Made by a program: the position numbers and the translations under genes. Of a stretch of DNA of 45,494 bases, positions 16,011 to 25,140 are shown one piece after another. Location of the stretch: positions 1-45,494 of the IMG/VR virus record IMGVR_UViG_3300035698_025955. One strand, written 5' to 3'. The notes under the pieces were generated by a model. The model saw nothing but the letters and a program-made list of their open reading frames with translations. It was not told the DNA's origin and made no database searches. This DNA comes from a virus. The stretch's first letter is position 1. Each line of letters begins with the position of its first letter.

Positions 16011-18340
16011 GTAGCAAGCTAAAATTTTTGAAGCTAGAGATGACAAACTTTATGTCATATAAAGGTACAACAATACTACATCTTGATAACAGGGGTACTA
16101 TTCTGATTGAAGCAAAGAATATGGATAAGAATGGATGCTCTTCTAATGGAAGTGGTAAGTCTGTATTAGCTATTGAAGCTTTAAACTGGTGTCTTTTTGG
16201 TGAAACGTTAAGAGGGCTTAAGGGAGATGAAATTGTTAATAATAAGACAAACAAAGATGCTTACGTTGCATTATACATTCAAGACGAAGTAAATTTACAT
16301 GTTGTAGAAAGATATAGGAAGCATAAGGAATTTAAAAATAATTTATATTACTCTATAAATAATATAGATACTCCTGCTAGCCTTGTTAATGATAGAAAGC
16401 AAACTGGAGCAACTAGTGCTCATACCCAAGAGAGTATTAATAACTTACTTGGAATGAATAAAGAGAGTTTTAAATACAGTACGTTTAGTAGTCCTAGCAT
16501 CATGGAGTCTTTCTCCACAAAGAATGATGCAGAGCAAAAAGCTGTGCTAGAAAATTTATTAAATGTGATTGATACAACAGCCTGCCTAGAAGAGGCTAAG
16601 AGGCAGAAGAAAGCGTGCGGAATAGAGATAACAACTAAAAGCGGTAAGCTGCTTGTATATGAAGATAGAGCTGTGCAAATTACTAATAATGAACCTGCTT
16701 TAAAAGAGCAAGAAGCTCTTTTTAAATCAGAGCAAGATGCAAAGCTTGTTGTTAAAGAATTATTCTTAGAAGACTGCAGAGGAAAGTTTGAAGAGCATGA
16801 TAAAAAGGAAGATCTTCTTACAACAAAATTAACTACACAGAATACAAGGCTGCAGGACCTCGATGCTTTAATTGTTGATCTATTCGAGGAAGAGCATAGA
16901 CAATACCTTAATGCTGAAAGAGAATTACTTATGCTTAGCGAGCATAGAGACATAACAAAGAATGATATTAAAGAGAATAATGAAGATATAACAGAATTAG
17001 AAGCAGAAATACTTAATGTAGTCGAACTACAGCCTGAAATTATAATCTTAGAGAATGAGATAGATACCTTACGCAGAGAGCAGCAGAATCATCTTAGTAA
17101 AATGGCTGCTTGCGAAGGGGAGAAGGAATACCTACAAAATACTATTGATGAAACGCACGCTTTAGCAGAAAGTAAGTGCCCTAAGTGTGGTAACAAAGTA
17201 ACAGAGGCTTGTAAGAAGGAAATTAATGATGAAAGACAGGTACAGTTCTTACAAAAAGCAAAAGATTATAATGAGGAGCAGGCTTTATGCGATATAGTTG
17301 AGCAGAGATTAACTATAAGAGAATATGATCTAAAAGAGTTAGAGAAGAAACAATCTAGTAATCTTGTATCTACGACGACTAAGAAGACAACACTTTCTCA
17401 TTTAAAGACAAAGGTTGTTACATTAGATGAGACTTTAGCGACAATAATAAACGACATGAAGATAACATGCGATACTATTAATCACCTTAATATACACTAT
17501 ATTTTCAATGACGTAACTACTTTAGAAGATATTGCAAAAGAAGAAGAGTTACTAGCTAAGGAAATTCAACTAAAGACCTCTTTTGTAAATGAGCGAGTAT
17601 CTTTAAATGCAGATATAAAGATTACGAACAGTGCTCTTAACTCTTTAGGTGTAGCTAACACAGGATTACTATCACTAATTGATACAGCTGAGAGAGATAT
17701 TAGGGCTATTAAAGAGGAAGCTAATACGTACACAGCTCAGATAGCTAAAGGGGATGAAGACCTTCTTGCGCTTGCAGGTACGATTGTTGAGGCAGAGACT
17801 GAGATTGAAGAGCTTGAAGAGAGGTTACAATACCTAGCTTTTTGGGAAGCAGGGTTTGGAAACAGGGGGATTAAGAGTTACATATTCGATATGTACACAC
17901 CTATTTTGAATCAATATACTAGCGAGTACATGTCAATGCTTTCAGAGGGTGCAGTAGAAATTGAGTTTTCAACACAGACTATACTTAAATCGGGTGATGT
18001 TAGAGAGAAGTTCAGTATTAATATTAAGAACTCTTCTGGAGCAACATCTTATGTAGGAAGTAGTACCGGTCAGAGAAAGAGAATTGATGTAGCTATTACG
18101 TTAGCTTTATATAGAATAGCACAACTGAGAATTCCTCAGCAAGTTGATTATCTTGTCTTAGATGAGATTGATGATGGTATTGATGGTGAAGGATATGAAA
18201 GGCTGCTAGAGATCATTGCATCTTTAAGTGAAGAAGTTAGTACATTATTTGTTATATCGCACGAAGAGAAGTTGAAAGAGTATTTCGAAGAAGTAATAAC
18301 AGTAGAATATAAGGGAGGCATTAGTAATGTGGTTACCTAG
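16007..18340 (+). CDS. SbcC/gp46-like recombination ATPase
   Basis: The 777-residue protein has the Rad50/SbcC/gp46 layout: N-terminal Walker A (NGSGKS at about 47-52), long coiled coils, a zinc hook CPKC at 391-394, a second coiled coil, the ABC signature near SSTGQRKRIDVAI, and Walker B VDYLVLDEIDDGID. It is the ATPase partner of the gp47-like protein just upstream, and they open and resect DNA ends. The length is a little greater than T4 gp46. Its end overlaps the following small gene by 14 nt. Confidence 0.94.
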   Translation: MSSKLKFLKLEMTNFMSYKGTTILHLDNRGTILIEAKNMDKNGCSSNGSGKSVLAIEALNWCLFGETLRGLKGDEIVNNKTNKDAYVALYIQDEVNLHVVERYRKHKEFKNNLYYSINNIDTPASLVNDRKQTGATSAHTQESINNLLGMNKESFKYSTFSSPSIMESFSTKNDAEQKAVLENLLNVIDTTACLEEAKRQKKACGIEITTKSGKLLVYEDRAVQITNNEPALKEQEALFKSEQDAKLVVKELFLEDCRGKFEEHDKKEDLLTTKLTTQNTRLQDLDALIVDLFEEEHRQYLNAERELLMLSEHRDITKNDIKENNEDITELEAEILNVVELQPEIIILENEIDTLRREQQNHLSKMAACEGEKEYLQNTIDETHALAESKCPKCGNKVTEACKKEINDERQVQFLQKAKDYNEEQALCDIVEQRLTIREYDLKELEKKQSSNLVSTTTKKTTLSHLKTKVVTLDETLATIINDMKITCDTINHLNIHYIFNDVTTLEDIAKEEELLAKEIQLKTSFVNERVSLNADIKITNSALNSLGVANTGLLSLIDTAERDIRAIKEEANTYTAQIAKGDEDLLALAGTIVEAETEIEELEERLQYLAFWEAGFGNRGIKSYIFDMYTPILNQYTSEYMSMLSEGAVEIEFSTQTILKSGDVREKFSINIKNSSGATSYVGSSTGQRKRIDVAITLALYRIAQLRIPQQVDYLVLDEIDDGIDGEGYERLLEIIASLSEEVSTLFVISHEEKLKEYFEEVITVEYKGGISNVVT

Positions 18341-18470
18341 AAACACTAAAGCAAGAATCAAAGTAGTATCCAGCACAGGAAGCTCTAATTATACAACAGC
18401 AAGAAGAGGTGGCAAGAACCCTGTTAAAATTATATCTGGTAAAAGCAGACCCTCTAGTACCCTATCCTAA
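18327..18470 (+). CDS. Small basic protein, 47 aa
   Basis: An ATG follows AAGGGAGG inside the end of the gp46-like gene and runs 47 codons to TAA. The product is strongly basic and rich in Ser, Arg and Lys (TARRGGKNPVKIISGKSRP), so it may bind nucleic acid. The good ribosome binding site and the lack of another gene in this gap favour a real gene. Family unknown. Confidence 0.5.
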   Translation: MWLPRNTKARIKVVSSTGSSNYTTARRGGKNPVKIISGKSRPSSTLS

Positions 18471-18507
18471 ATATAAGAAGTAGTTATTTTAATAAAGGAG
18501 ATATAAT

Positions 18508-19098
18508 ATGTACATAAGAAAAAAGTATACCGCAGAATCAGCGCACGCAGTACGTAATTGTGCAAGCTCTAGATGTTCAAGATCAGTTCACGGGCATTCA
18601 GCAATAATTGAAGTAATGCTGACTTCAGATAAGTTAGATAGAGGTGAGATGGTTTATGATTTCGGGTTGATGAAAGGCACAATTCGAGATATGATAGACA
18701 GCATGGATCACGCAATGCTGCTATGGGGTAATGATTTAGAAGAGTATATACAAGCAATGAAGACTTTCAGTGTACGATGGGTTGAGTTTGGATTTAATAC
18801 AACCGCAGAGCAATTAGCAAAATGGTGTTATATTATGATTACCAAGATTATAGAAAATACAACTTTTAGAAACCAAGAAGATGCTGATATAATGGTTGAG
18901 AAAGTAAAGTATCATGAAACAGCTTCTGGATATGCTTGCTTTACAAAAGAAGATTACTTTAAACTTAGTCCGAGAGAAATAGAAGATTTCTGGACAGCGA
19001 CAGTTTTTTCTGATGGTGTAGTTGCAGAATGGACTAATCCAGATATGTTAAAAGATTTGATAGCAGGTAAAAAATTCATTAATTTAAAAAAGGTATAG
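18508..19098 (+). CDS. queD: QueD, 6-carboxy-tetrahydropterin synthase
   Basis: QueD converts dihydroneopterin triphosphate to 6-carboxy-tetrahydropterin, the second step of 7-deazaguanine synthesis. The zinc ligands H13, H28 and H30 (SAHAVRN and VHGHS), the catalytic Cys at 23 (CSRSVHGH), D71-H72 (SMDHAM) and E141 (YHETASG) are all in place. At 196 residues it is longer than the usual 120-150 because of a central insert (about 80-130) and a C-terminal extension. It opens the deazaguanine cluster with its own AAAGGAG site and lies 2 nt before the phosphoribosyltransferase. Confidence 0.93.
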   Translation: MYIRKKYTAESAHAVRNCASSRCSRSVHGHSAIIEVMLTSDKLDRGEMVYDFGLMKGTIRDMIDSMDHAMLLWGNDLEEYIQAMKTFSVRWVEFGFNTTAEQLAKWCYIMITKIIENTTFRNQEDADIMVEKVKYHETASGYACFTKEDYFKLSPREIEDFWTATVFSDGVVAEWTNPDMLKDLIAGKKFINLKKV

Positions 19099-19099
19099 T

Positions 19100-19501
19100 A
19101 TGACAGATCATCCGAGTTATAAAGACGCAGAGAAGTATTCATTATCTTACAATTCCTTTCTTGCACATGCAACAGAGTTAGTACAGTTGATTCAAAAAGC
19201 GGGTAAGAAGTATGAAGCAGTATATGCTATCCCAAGAGGCGGATTAGTACTAGGTGTCTTTCTTTCTCATGCGTTAGGTATACCAATGGTAGACGAAGTA
19301 CATAAAGGTGTATTAGTTGTAGATGATCTTGCTGATACAGGAGATACGCTGCAAGAATATTACAAGGAAGAGGATGTAGCAGTATTATTTATGAAACCTT
19401 GGAGTACGTTTACTCCAACTTATTTTGTTAGCAAAACTGAGTATTGGATTGAGTTTATGTGGGAGTTTGATATTAAGAAAAGATTAGGGGAGATAGCGTA
19501 A
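19100..19501 (+). CDS. Purine-type phosphoribosyltransferase
   Basis: The PRPP-binding motif VLVVDDLADTGDTL covers residues 71-84, with D75 and D76 the paired acidic residues. An AIPRGGLVLG loop at 43-52 is also typical of type I phosphoribosyltransferases. At 133 residues it is short, with a reduced hood. Relatives use xanthine, guanine or hypoxanthine. It lies between queD and folE2 in what looks like one operon, so it may salvage guanine released when DpdA swaps the base, or act on a deazaguanine base. That link is inference. It overlaps the next gene by 1 nt. Confidence 0.8.
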   Translation: MTDHPSYKDAEKYSLSYNSFLAHATELVQLIQKAGKKYEAVYAIPRGGLVLGVFLSHALGIPMVDEVHKGVLVVDDLADTGDTLQEYYKEEDVAVLFMKPWSTFTPTYFVSKTEYWIEFMWEFDIKKRLGEIA

Positions 19502-19698
19502 TGTACGGCTTAACATCTCGGCTAGATAATGCTTGGATGCATATGAGTGCGATGAGTTTGGATTACTTACAGAAAGAGATAATCAAGAAGTTTGTAATGC
19601 AAGAAGTTAAAGATGCTCGAATAGAGACTTTAGAGTGGGCGAGAAGAAAAAATTTATTTGAAATTATAAAGAGAATAAAGGATATAAAGGAGAGTTAG
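19501..19698 (+). CDS. Small helical protein, 65 aa
   Basis: The ATG shares a base with the phosphoribosyltransferase stop (TAATG). The product is predicted as two charged helices rich in Lys, Glu and Arg. No motif is recognised. It is followed 4 nt later by folE2 and belongs to the same operon. Confidence 0.6.
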   Translation: MYGLTSRLDNAWMHMSAMSLDYLQKEIIKKFVMQEVKDARIETLEWARRKNLFEIIKRIKDIKES

Positions 19699-19702
19699 CG
19701 CA

Positions 19703-20527
19703 ATGGTAGAATTAAAAGATACACAGGCAGAAAAAGATACAAGAGATATTTTTATACAGAAAGTGGGGATACGTAATTATGAAGCACCTGTTAGAATACT
19801 TAGAAAAGACGGTACTGTTGCAGAGACAGTTGCAAACTTTAGTCTTTATGGTTCTCTGTCTGAGGAATTAAAAGGTACTAATATGTCTAGATTCAGTAGA
19901 GTCATCAATAGGGCAATTGCTGATCACAATATTGGTATTGATTTTATGTACGATGTACTAACTACTATGAAAAAAAGGTTAGAATGTGAGGATGTATATA
20001 TCAAGATTAGATTTCCATTCTTTGAAGAGAAGCTTGCACCTGTATCTAAGTTACCTTCTTTTGTCAAACGTGAGGTAGTATTCGAAGGCGAGTTACAAGA
20101 AGGCGTTCCTAAGACTTACTTAACAGTTAAAGCGAACTATATGTCACTATGTCCTTGCTCGAAGAATATGTCCCTTACAGACGAAGAAGAAGGTATTGGT
20201 AAAGGAGCGCATAATCAAAGATCTATTGCGTCTATTAAGGTTGAGCTTACTGAGATGGATGATAGAATTACTAACATTTGGATAGAAGACCTTGCCGATA
20301 TAGTTGATGCATCAGGATCTTGTCAGATATGGAACACTTTAAAGAGAGAAGATGAAAAATGGGTTACAGAAGAATCATATAACAATCCTAAATTTGTTGA
20401 GGATACTGCAAGAGATATTGCCTTAAAAGTACAAGTCTTTAATGTTCCTTTTGTTATCGTCGCTGAAAATTTTGAGAGTATTCATCAAAGCTCCGCTTGC
20501 GCAATTGTTAAGGGTGGGCTAAATTGA
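19703..20527 (+). CDS. folE2: GTP cyclohydrolase IB (FolE2)
   Basis: FolE2 converts GTP to dihydroneopterin triphosphate, the entry step to 7-deazaguanines. Family features: DTRDIFIQKVGIRNYEAPV near the N-terminus, LKGTNMSRFSRV at 57-67, SLCPCSKNMS with C150/C152, GAHNQRS at 168-174, and ENFESIHQSSA near the C-terminus. Length 274 is typical. Phages more often carry the unrelated type IA enzyme, so the type IB choice is worth noting; IB uses several metals and works when zinc is scarce. The stop overlaps the next gene's TTG start (TTGA). Confidence 0.93.
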   Translation: MVELKDTQAEKDTRDIFIQKVGIRNYEAPVRILRKDGTVAETVANFSLYGSLSEELKGTNMSRFSRVINRAIADHNIGIDFMYDVLTTMKKRLECEDVYIKIRFPFFEEKLAPVSKLPSFVKREVVFEGELQEGVPKTYLTVKANYMSLCPCSKNMSLTDEEEGIGKGAHNQRSIASIKVELTEMDDRITNIWIEDLADIVDASGSCQIWNTLKREDEKWVTEESYNNPKFVEDTARDIALKVQVFNVPFVIVAENFESIHQSSACAIVKGGLN

Positions 20528-20754
20528 GACCTTGGGAAGAAGAAAAAGAGCGTCCTGTAAAGTTTGTAGGCATTTTGCCTACAGAGTTTATAGATAAATT
20601 CATACGTAGAAGATTTAAGCTACCTAAGAAAGGTAATAGTATTTTACAGTTAGCTTTTAGAAAAGGTAATCTGTACATAGCTTCTAATATGAATTTAACA
20701 GAGGCAAATAAAGAGTGGGATGAGTTAGAGGAGAGAATTCAGAGGGGATTATAG
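20524..20754 (+). CDS. Uncharacterised basic protein, 76 aa
   Basis: The start is a TTG that overlaps the folE2 stop as TTGA, so translation is probably by coupling. The product has a compact alpha/beta pattern (RPVKFVGILPTEFIDKF, then ILQLAFRKGNLYIAS). No family is recognised. It lies inside the deazaguanine operon. Confidence 0.6.
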   Translation: MRPWEEEKERPVKFVGILPTEFIDKFIRRRFKLPKKGNSILQLAFRKGNLYIASNMNLTEANKEWDELEERIQRGL

Positions 20755-21108
20755 ATGCGAAAGATACCAAAACGTAAGAAGATAAAACGATTACGAATAA
20801 GGGATGAGCGTCTGATAGAATTAATTGATAAGCTTTATTATAAAGTATTCCTTCTACGATTGTTTTTTATACCTAGTCTTCAAACAAAAGTTTATTCTAT
20901 TATAACTGAGAAATGGGTAATTACTTCTTACGGAGGACATGACACGAAAGTATATAAATGTAGTCCTTGGCACGCAGATGTTACAGAAATTGCAGTTGCA
21001 GGTAGTATTCAGATCTTTAAAGTTATTGGATATACAAAAGAGTTGATGGACCTTGTTATGATATTTAAATTATACAAACAATTAAATTTACCTAAGGAGA
21101 ATAAGTAG
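20755..21108 (+). CDS. Uncharacterised protein, 117 aa
   Basis: The ATG follows the preceding stop without a gap. The first 35 residues are very basic (KIPKRKKIKRLRIRDERL), then a hydrophobic stretch near 35-45 that is too short to be a confident membrane span, then a beta-rich part. It ends 1 nt before queE. No family recognised. Confidence 0.6.
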   Translation: MRKIPKRKKIKRLRIRDERLIELIDKLYYKVFLLRLFFIPSLQTKVYSIITEKWVITSYGGHDTKVYKCSPWHADVTEIAVAGSIQIFKVIGYTKELMDLVMIFKLYKQLNLPKENK

Positions 21109-21109
21109 T

Positions 21110-21799
21110 ATGAAAATTAATAGTATTTATGAAGGTATTGAAGGAGAAGGAAAGCATATAGGAACACCGACTACATTTATCAGAACACAGGGTTGTAAAG
21201 TTGGATGTAGGAATTGCGATACCTTAGAATCATGGGATGAGAATAAAGGTAAGAGTATGTCTGTTGGGGAGATAGTAGAAGAGCTGTATAGCCATTCTCC
21301 TGAAGTAATATCTATTACAGGAGGTAATCCTTTAGAGCAAGATATTGCACTTGTTCCCTTAATTCATGAGATAAATAGAACATTTATTACCTCTGAAATT
21401 AATATTGAGGTAACTGGTCAAGACTACAACGAACGTGTATTTGATCTTGTAGATAGGATAAGCTTAGACCTTAAGACTCCATCAACAGGAGTGAAAGCAA
21501 ATAAAGAAAACATAACACATATCCTTAAGAGATATAAAGATAAAGTTCAGCTTAAATGTGTTTGCGCTGACAATGAGGATTTAATCTTTATCATTAATAC
21601 ATACACAGAACTTAACAGCAGCTATGTACTAGATGATTATCAGATGATTATTACACCTTGTTACACACAGAAAGCTACTAAATTTGATTTCGATTTTATT
21701 AAAGAAATTAATGATAGCATATTAACTATTGGATATAAGATTAGAGTAATACTTCAGCAGCATAAAGTAATTTATGACAGTAAAGAGCAGAACGTATAA
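21110..21799 (+). CDS. queE: QueE, 7-carboxy-7-deazaguanine synthase
   Basis: QueE is a radical SAM enzyme that turns 6-carboxy-tetrahydropterin into 7-carboxy-7-deazaguanine. Residues C29, C33 and C36 (GCKVGCRNCD) form the Cx3Cx2C cluster site. YEGIEGEGKHIGTPTTFIR at 7-25 is the typical QueE start, SITGGNPL at 68-75 is the SAM-binding GGE-like motif, and SLDLKTPS follows. Length 229 is normal. A ribosome binding site (AAGGAG) lies before the ATG. It overlaps the next start by 1 nt. Confidence 0.95.
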   Translation: MKINSIYEGIEGEGKHIGTPTTFIRTQGCKVGCRNCDTLESWDENKGKSMSVGEIVEELYSHSPEVISITGGNPLEQDIALVPLIHEINRTFITSEINIEVTGQDYNERVFDLVDRISLDLKTPSTGVKANKENITHILKRYKDKVQLKCVCADNEDLIFIINTYTELNSSYVLDDYQMIITPCYTQKATKFDFDFIKEINDSILTIGYKIRVILQQHKVIYDSKEQNV

Positions 21800-22170
21800 T
21801 GAGGCTAGTTAAAGGTTTAGGCGGCTATGAGATACACATGGATGAAGAGGATGTTGAGTTATTAAACGACGCTTTGACATTCGTTAAGGTTGAAGAGGAC
21901 CGGGACGATTTGAACGATTATCTGGATATACTAATTAGAAAAATCAGTTTAAAACTTAAGAAATTTCTTAGAGAAGAAGGTAAGACTAACCCGACTGAGG
22001 CTACCACAGGGGAGTTTACATTTCTTCACCCTGATAATATATTTGTTCTACCTTTCGCGGAGAGTGTTTCCAGTATAAGCCAGATACCTCCCGCAGTACA
22101 GATGCATTTAGCAAATCTTCCGGAGAATGTACGTAAGGATCTTATAAAACTACTCGAGCGGAAGAAATAG
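21799..22170 (+). CDS. Uncharacterised acidic protein, 123 aa
   Basis: The ATG overlaps the queE stop (TAATG). The N-terminal 60 residues are acidic helices, and the C-terminal half is a compact domain with PPAVQMHLANLPENVRKDLIKLL. No family is recognised. Its place between queE and queF makes it a candidate accessory factor of the modification pathway, by position only. Confidence 0.6.
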   Translation: MRLVKGLGGYEIHMDEEDVELLNDALTFVKVEEDRDDLNDYLDILIRKISLKLKKFLREEGKTNPTEATTGEFTFLHPDNIFVLPFAESVSSISQIPPAVQMHLANLPENVRKDLIKLLERKK

Positions 22171-22193
22171 TTATATTAGTAAAGGGAGATGTT

Positions 22194-23093
22194 ATGATTA
22201 ATAAAGAAACATTACTAGGTAAATCGGGTGTAACAGCCTCTAGGGAGAGAGATGTAGATATACTCTTTCCTGTAGCAAGAAAGATAGACAGAGATGAAAT
22301 AGGTATTCCAGTACAAGAGCAGTTCGGAGTTGATATCTGGAATGCATATGAGTTTACATATATTAATAAGGAATCAGATATGCCTATTACAGGTGTATTA
22401 CAAATTATATATACTTCATTAAGTGATAATATTGTCGAGAGTAAATCTCTAAAACTATACTTAAACTCTTTTGCAAATATGAAGGCTACACAAGAGGAGA
22501 TTCAAATGTATGTACATATGGATCTAGAGAAAGTGGTTAGGGGTAGTATTAATGTATTATTTTATAGGTATAACGATTTTAATTCACTTTATCCTATTTA
22601 TGATACTGCTGCAATTACAAAAGAGATGAATATGATGCTATCACGTCCTTTCGCATTCTACCTTTTAGACCATGGGGATGTTGCAGAGCCTAGCAGAGGA
22701 GGTTTTCCTGTCTTCAAAACAAAAGAGTACACTACACAGGCGTCGAGAGTTTTTATATTCGAAGGCTTGAGAAGTAATTGCAAGGTAACAAAGCAGCCTG
22801 ATTCAGGGGATGCAGTAATAACAATCTCCGGCGATGCATATCCTACACCGGAAGAAATGGTACGTTTCCTTATTAATATGCGTACTGAAAATCATTTTCA
22901 CGAGGAGATCTCAGAGAGAATAATGCATGAGTTAGTTACTATGTTTGATCCAAAAGAGGTACTCATTCAGCTTAACTATGCAAGACGGGGTGGTATCGAT
23001 ATTAATCCTATTCGGCATTACAGAAAAAATGCAACCCTTACTGACGACTCTGTTTATATAGATAAACATTGGTTTAGAACGGCTAGGCAATAG
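22194..23093 (+). CDS. queF: Bimodular QueF, NADPH-dependent preQ0 reductase
   Basis: QueF reduces the nitrile of preQ0 to the aminomethyl group of preQ1. The whole 299-residue protein aligns with the long (E. coli type) two-fold QueF. VESKSLKLYLNSF at 81-93 carries the family motif, C196 (RSNCKVTKQPD) is the catalytic Cys and D203 the matching Asp, HFHEE at 234-238 gives the His/Glu pair, and RRGGIDINPIR is the C-terminal signature. All catalytic residues are kept, so real preQ1 production is likely. It starts after an AAAGGGAG site and ends 1 nt before the fusion gene. Confidence 0.96.
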   Translation: MINKETLLGKSGVTASRERDVDILFPVARKIDRDEIGIPVQEQFGVDIWNAYEFTYINKESDMPITGVLQIIYTSLSDNIVESKSLKLYLNSFANMKATQEEIQMYVHMDLEKVVRGSINVLFYRYNDFNSLYPIYDTAAITKEMNMMLSRPFAFYLLDHGDVAEPSRGGFPVFKTKEYTTQASRVFIFEGLRSNCKVTKQPDSGDAVITISGDAYPTPEEMVRFLINMRTENHFHEEISERIMHELVTMFDPKEVLIQLNYARRGGIDINPIRHYRKNATLTDDSVYIDKHWFRTARQ

Positions 23094-23094
23094 G

Positions 23095-24477
23095 ATGTTA
23101 GTAGATATACATGTTCATTTAGGGTCTATTCCTGGAAAGAATGGAGTGTTATATAAGTTTGTTTCCCCTAAAGAAGTGTTCGAGTATGCTTTGCATGAGG
23201 ATCTAACTCACATAGGCGTCATGTATATACCTGCTGAACTAGAGTTACTTATGGAAGTCTTTGAACTATGCGGTTCTAAGATAAAAGTGTTTCCTATTCA
23301 ATGGATTCAGGACTACGAGGTAGATGAGATTAATGATTTTGATTTTGGTATAAAGCTTCATACTTTAAGAGGCAAACAATCTCTTGATTCTATTGCAGAT
23401 AAGGTGCTGATAAAGTTTTTAAAAACTATACCAGGTAATACTAAAGTATTTATTCACACTCAGAGTGGCTCATTAAGTAGTAAGCATTGTATGGCGCAAT
23501 TCCTTGGGCTATTTAAGAAGTTTCCTTTGTTAACTTGGGTGCTCTGTCACGCAGGAGGAGCTACTAACAATAATACTTATTATATGAACAGATACGCAGA
23601 GCATTTAACATCAGCTCAGAAGAGAGATTATGATCTAATGGCGCTACCTGTTGATGCTAACATTTATATAGCCGCTCTTTTAGCAAAGAGATTTCCAAAT
23701 GTGTACTTAGATACATCAATACTATTCTATTCTTTCTATAAATACAGACATTTATATGAAGTTGAACATAAACTTTTATGGGCATGTGATTTTCCTTTCT
23801 TCACTAAACTAACATCACCTGTTCGGCAACTTAAAAATTACATTCGGGGATGTGGAGTAACTGAAGAGAGGGCTCAGAAGGTGATAACTAATACAGTTAA
23901 CTTTCTTGAAGGGAAACCAGCTGAGCCTTCCCTGAAAATTCTATTTATGTCCTCGGGCTCGGGAGAGACTGTTACTTATCTCCATAAATTTAATCATGAA
24001 CATAATTTAAAAAACACAGATATTATAGGAATTGTTACTGATAGAGAGTGTAAAGCGGATAAGATTTTAAAAAGAGTTATACCAAAGTATAAGGTAGATG
24101 TTAAAAATTGGGGAGCTTACGAGGAATTGTTATTAGAACTTAAACCTGATGTTATTATACTATCAGGTTTTATGCGTATAGTGCCCGATTCTATATGTAC
24201 TAAATATTTAGTACTAAATTTACATCCGGGAGATCCAGATTTCTTTCCTGGATTAGATCCTCAGGAGCAGGCTGTAATGTCAGGAGCGACTCACACTGCT
24301 AACACAATTCATATAGTTACATCTGATTTAGATCAAGGACCGATTATACTAAAACAGTACGAAGGTATTCGGGAAGATGATGATACATATGCACTTGCTG
24401 CTAGGTTAAAAGCAAAATCTATGGAGATGTGGAAGTACGTAATTAGAGAGCGTCTTTGGGAGACTGTTGTTGATTAA
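23095..24477 (+). CDS. Amidohydrolase-PurN-like formyltransferase fusion, probable DpdN
   Basis: Two enzymes are joined. Residues 1-275 form an amidohydrolase-fold domain with a full set of metal ligands: H6 and H8 (DIHVHLG), K87 (GIKLHT), H121 (FIHTQS), H152 (CHAGG) and D232 (ACDFPF). Residues 280-460 form a formyltransferase like PurN: KILFMSSGSGE, LSGFMRIVP, N375 and H377 in LNLHPGDP, and D413 in DLDQGPII, which match the PurN catalytic Asn/His/Asp. It lies directly after queF. DpdN, a dPreQ1 formyltransferase, has been described in phages with formylated deazaguanine DNA, and this is the best candidate here. The role of the amidohydrolase half is unknown. Purine synthesis is the alternative, but no other pur gene is present. 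Confidence 0.8.
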   Translation: MLVDIHVHLGSIPGKNGVLYKFVSPKEVFEYALHEDLTHIGVMYIPAELELLMEVFELCGSKIKVFPIQWIQDYEVDEINDFDFGIKLHTLRGKQSLDSIADKVLIKFLKTIPGNTKVFIHTQSGSLSSKHCMAQFLGLFKKFPLLTWVLCHAGGATNNNTYYMNRYAEHLTSAQKRDYDLMALPVDANIYIAALLAKRFPNVYLDTSILFYSFYKYRHLYEVEHKLLWACDFPFFTKLTSPVRQLKNYIRGCGVTEERAQKVITNTVNFLEGKPAEPSLKILFMSSGSGETVTYLHKFNHEHNLKNTDIIGIVTDRECKADKILKRVIPKYKVDVKNWGAYEELLLELKPDVIILSGFMRIVPDSICTKYLVLNLHPGDPDFFPGLDPQEQAVMSGATHTANTIHIVTSDLDQGPIILKQYEGIREDDDTYALAARLKAKSMEMWKYVIRERLWETVVD

Positions 24478-24499
24478 CATGCTTTGAAGGTAGAAATAT

Positions 24500-25129
24500 A
24501 TGTACGACTCAACACTAAAACTAGTACAGCAGTTAAATTCTCTCAAAGGTGGAATTATTCTCTCTCCGCATTTTTTTAGATCTTTTGTTTGCCCCGCTGG
24601 TTGCGGCGCCTGCTGCTCTTCAAATATATCTGTTGACTTCTATGAAGGTACGGAGAGGTTTAAGAAATTTAAAAAGATCTATCCAGAGGAGTTAAAAATA
24701 TTTGAAAAAGTATTGTACAAAGGAATAACAATCTGGAGACTTACACAGGAAAATAACACTACAAAATTCTGTCATTTTATTAATGCTGCAGACGGCAGGT
24801 GCAAGATACATAAATGCAATGGATTATCCTGTGCTGTTGAGCCTATTAAGTTCTGGAAGAGAGGAAAGTCTTTGTTTCTATTGATAAAGGAATTTGGGAG
24901 AGGTTGGGCAATGAGAAGAATAGATGGGCATAAAGGCGCTGCATGTATGGTTAAGCCTTTCGAATATAAGTACCTCCTTAGTAATATAGCTATACTTCAA
25001 GAATTACAGGAATTATCAGAAATGCTTAATATCATAACTCCTTTACCGAAACTGTTATTATATTTAAACGAACACTTAAATCAATATGAAAAGGGTATCA
25101 TACCTGCATTTCCAAGAACATTTAAGTAA
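24500..25129 (+). CDS. YkgJ-family Cys-cluster protein
   Basis: C31, C35, C38 and C39 (CPAGCGACC) and a second set in KFCHF, RCKIHKC and LSCAVEP form the zinc/iron-chelating cluster of the YkgJ (CxxCxxCC) family. The family function is not settled; some members are suggested oxidoreductases or metal carriers. The C-terminal 60 residues are helical. It sits between the formyltransferase fusion and dpdA in the same direction, so it may serve the modification pathway. Length 209. Confidence 0.75.
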   Translation: MYDSTLKLVQQLNSLKGGIILSPHFFRSFVCPAGCGACCSSNISVDFYEGTERFKKFKKIYPEELKIFEKVLYKGITIWRLTQENNTTKFCHFINAADGRCKIHKCNGLSCAVEPIKFWKRGKSLFLLIKEFGRGWAMRRIDGHKGAACMVKPFEYKYLLSNIAILQELQELSEMLNIITPLPKLLLYLNEHLNQYEKGIIPAFPRTFK

Positions 25130-25140
25130 AGGAGAATACG

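Noticed and set aside
23095-24477. A purine biosynthesis PurN
   Set aside because: The formyltransferase half is PurN-like, but there is no other pur gene and it lies directly after queF; a deazaguanine role fits better, though it is not proven.
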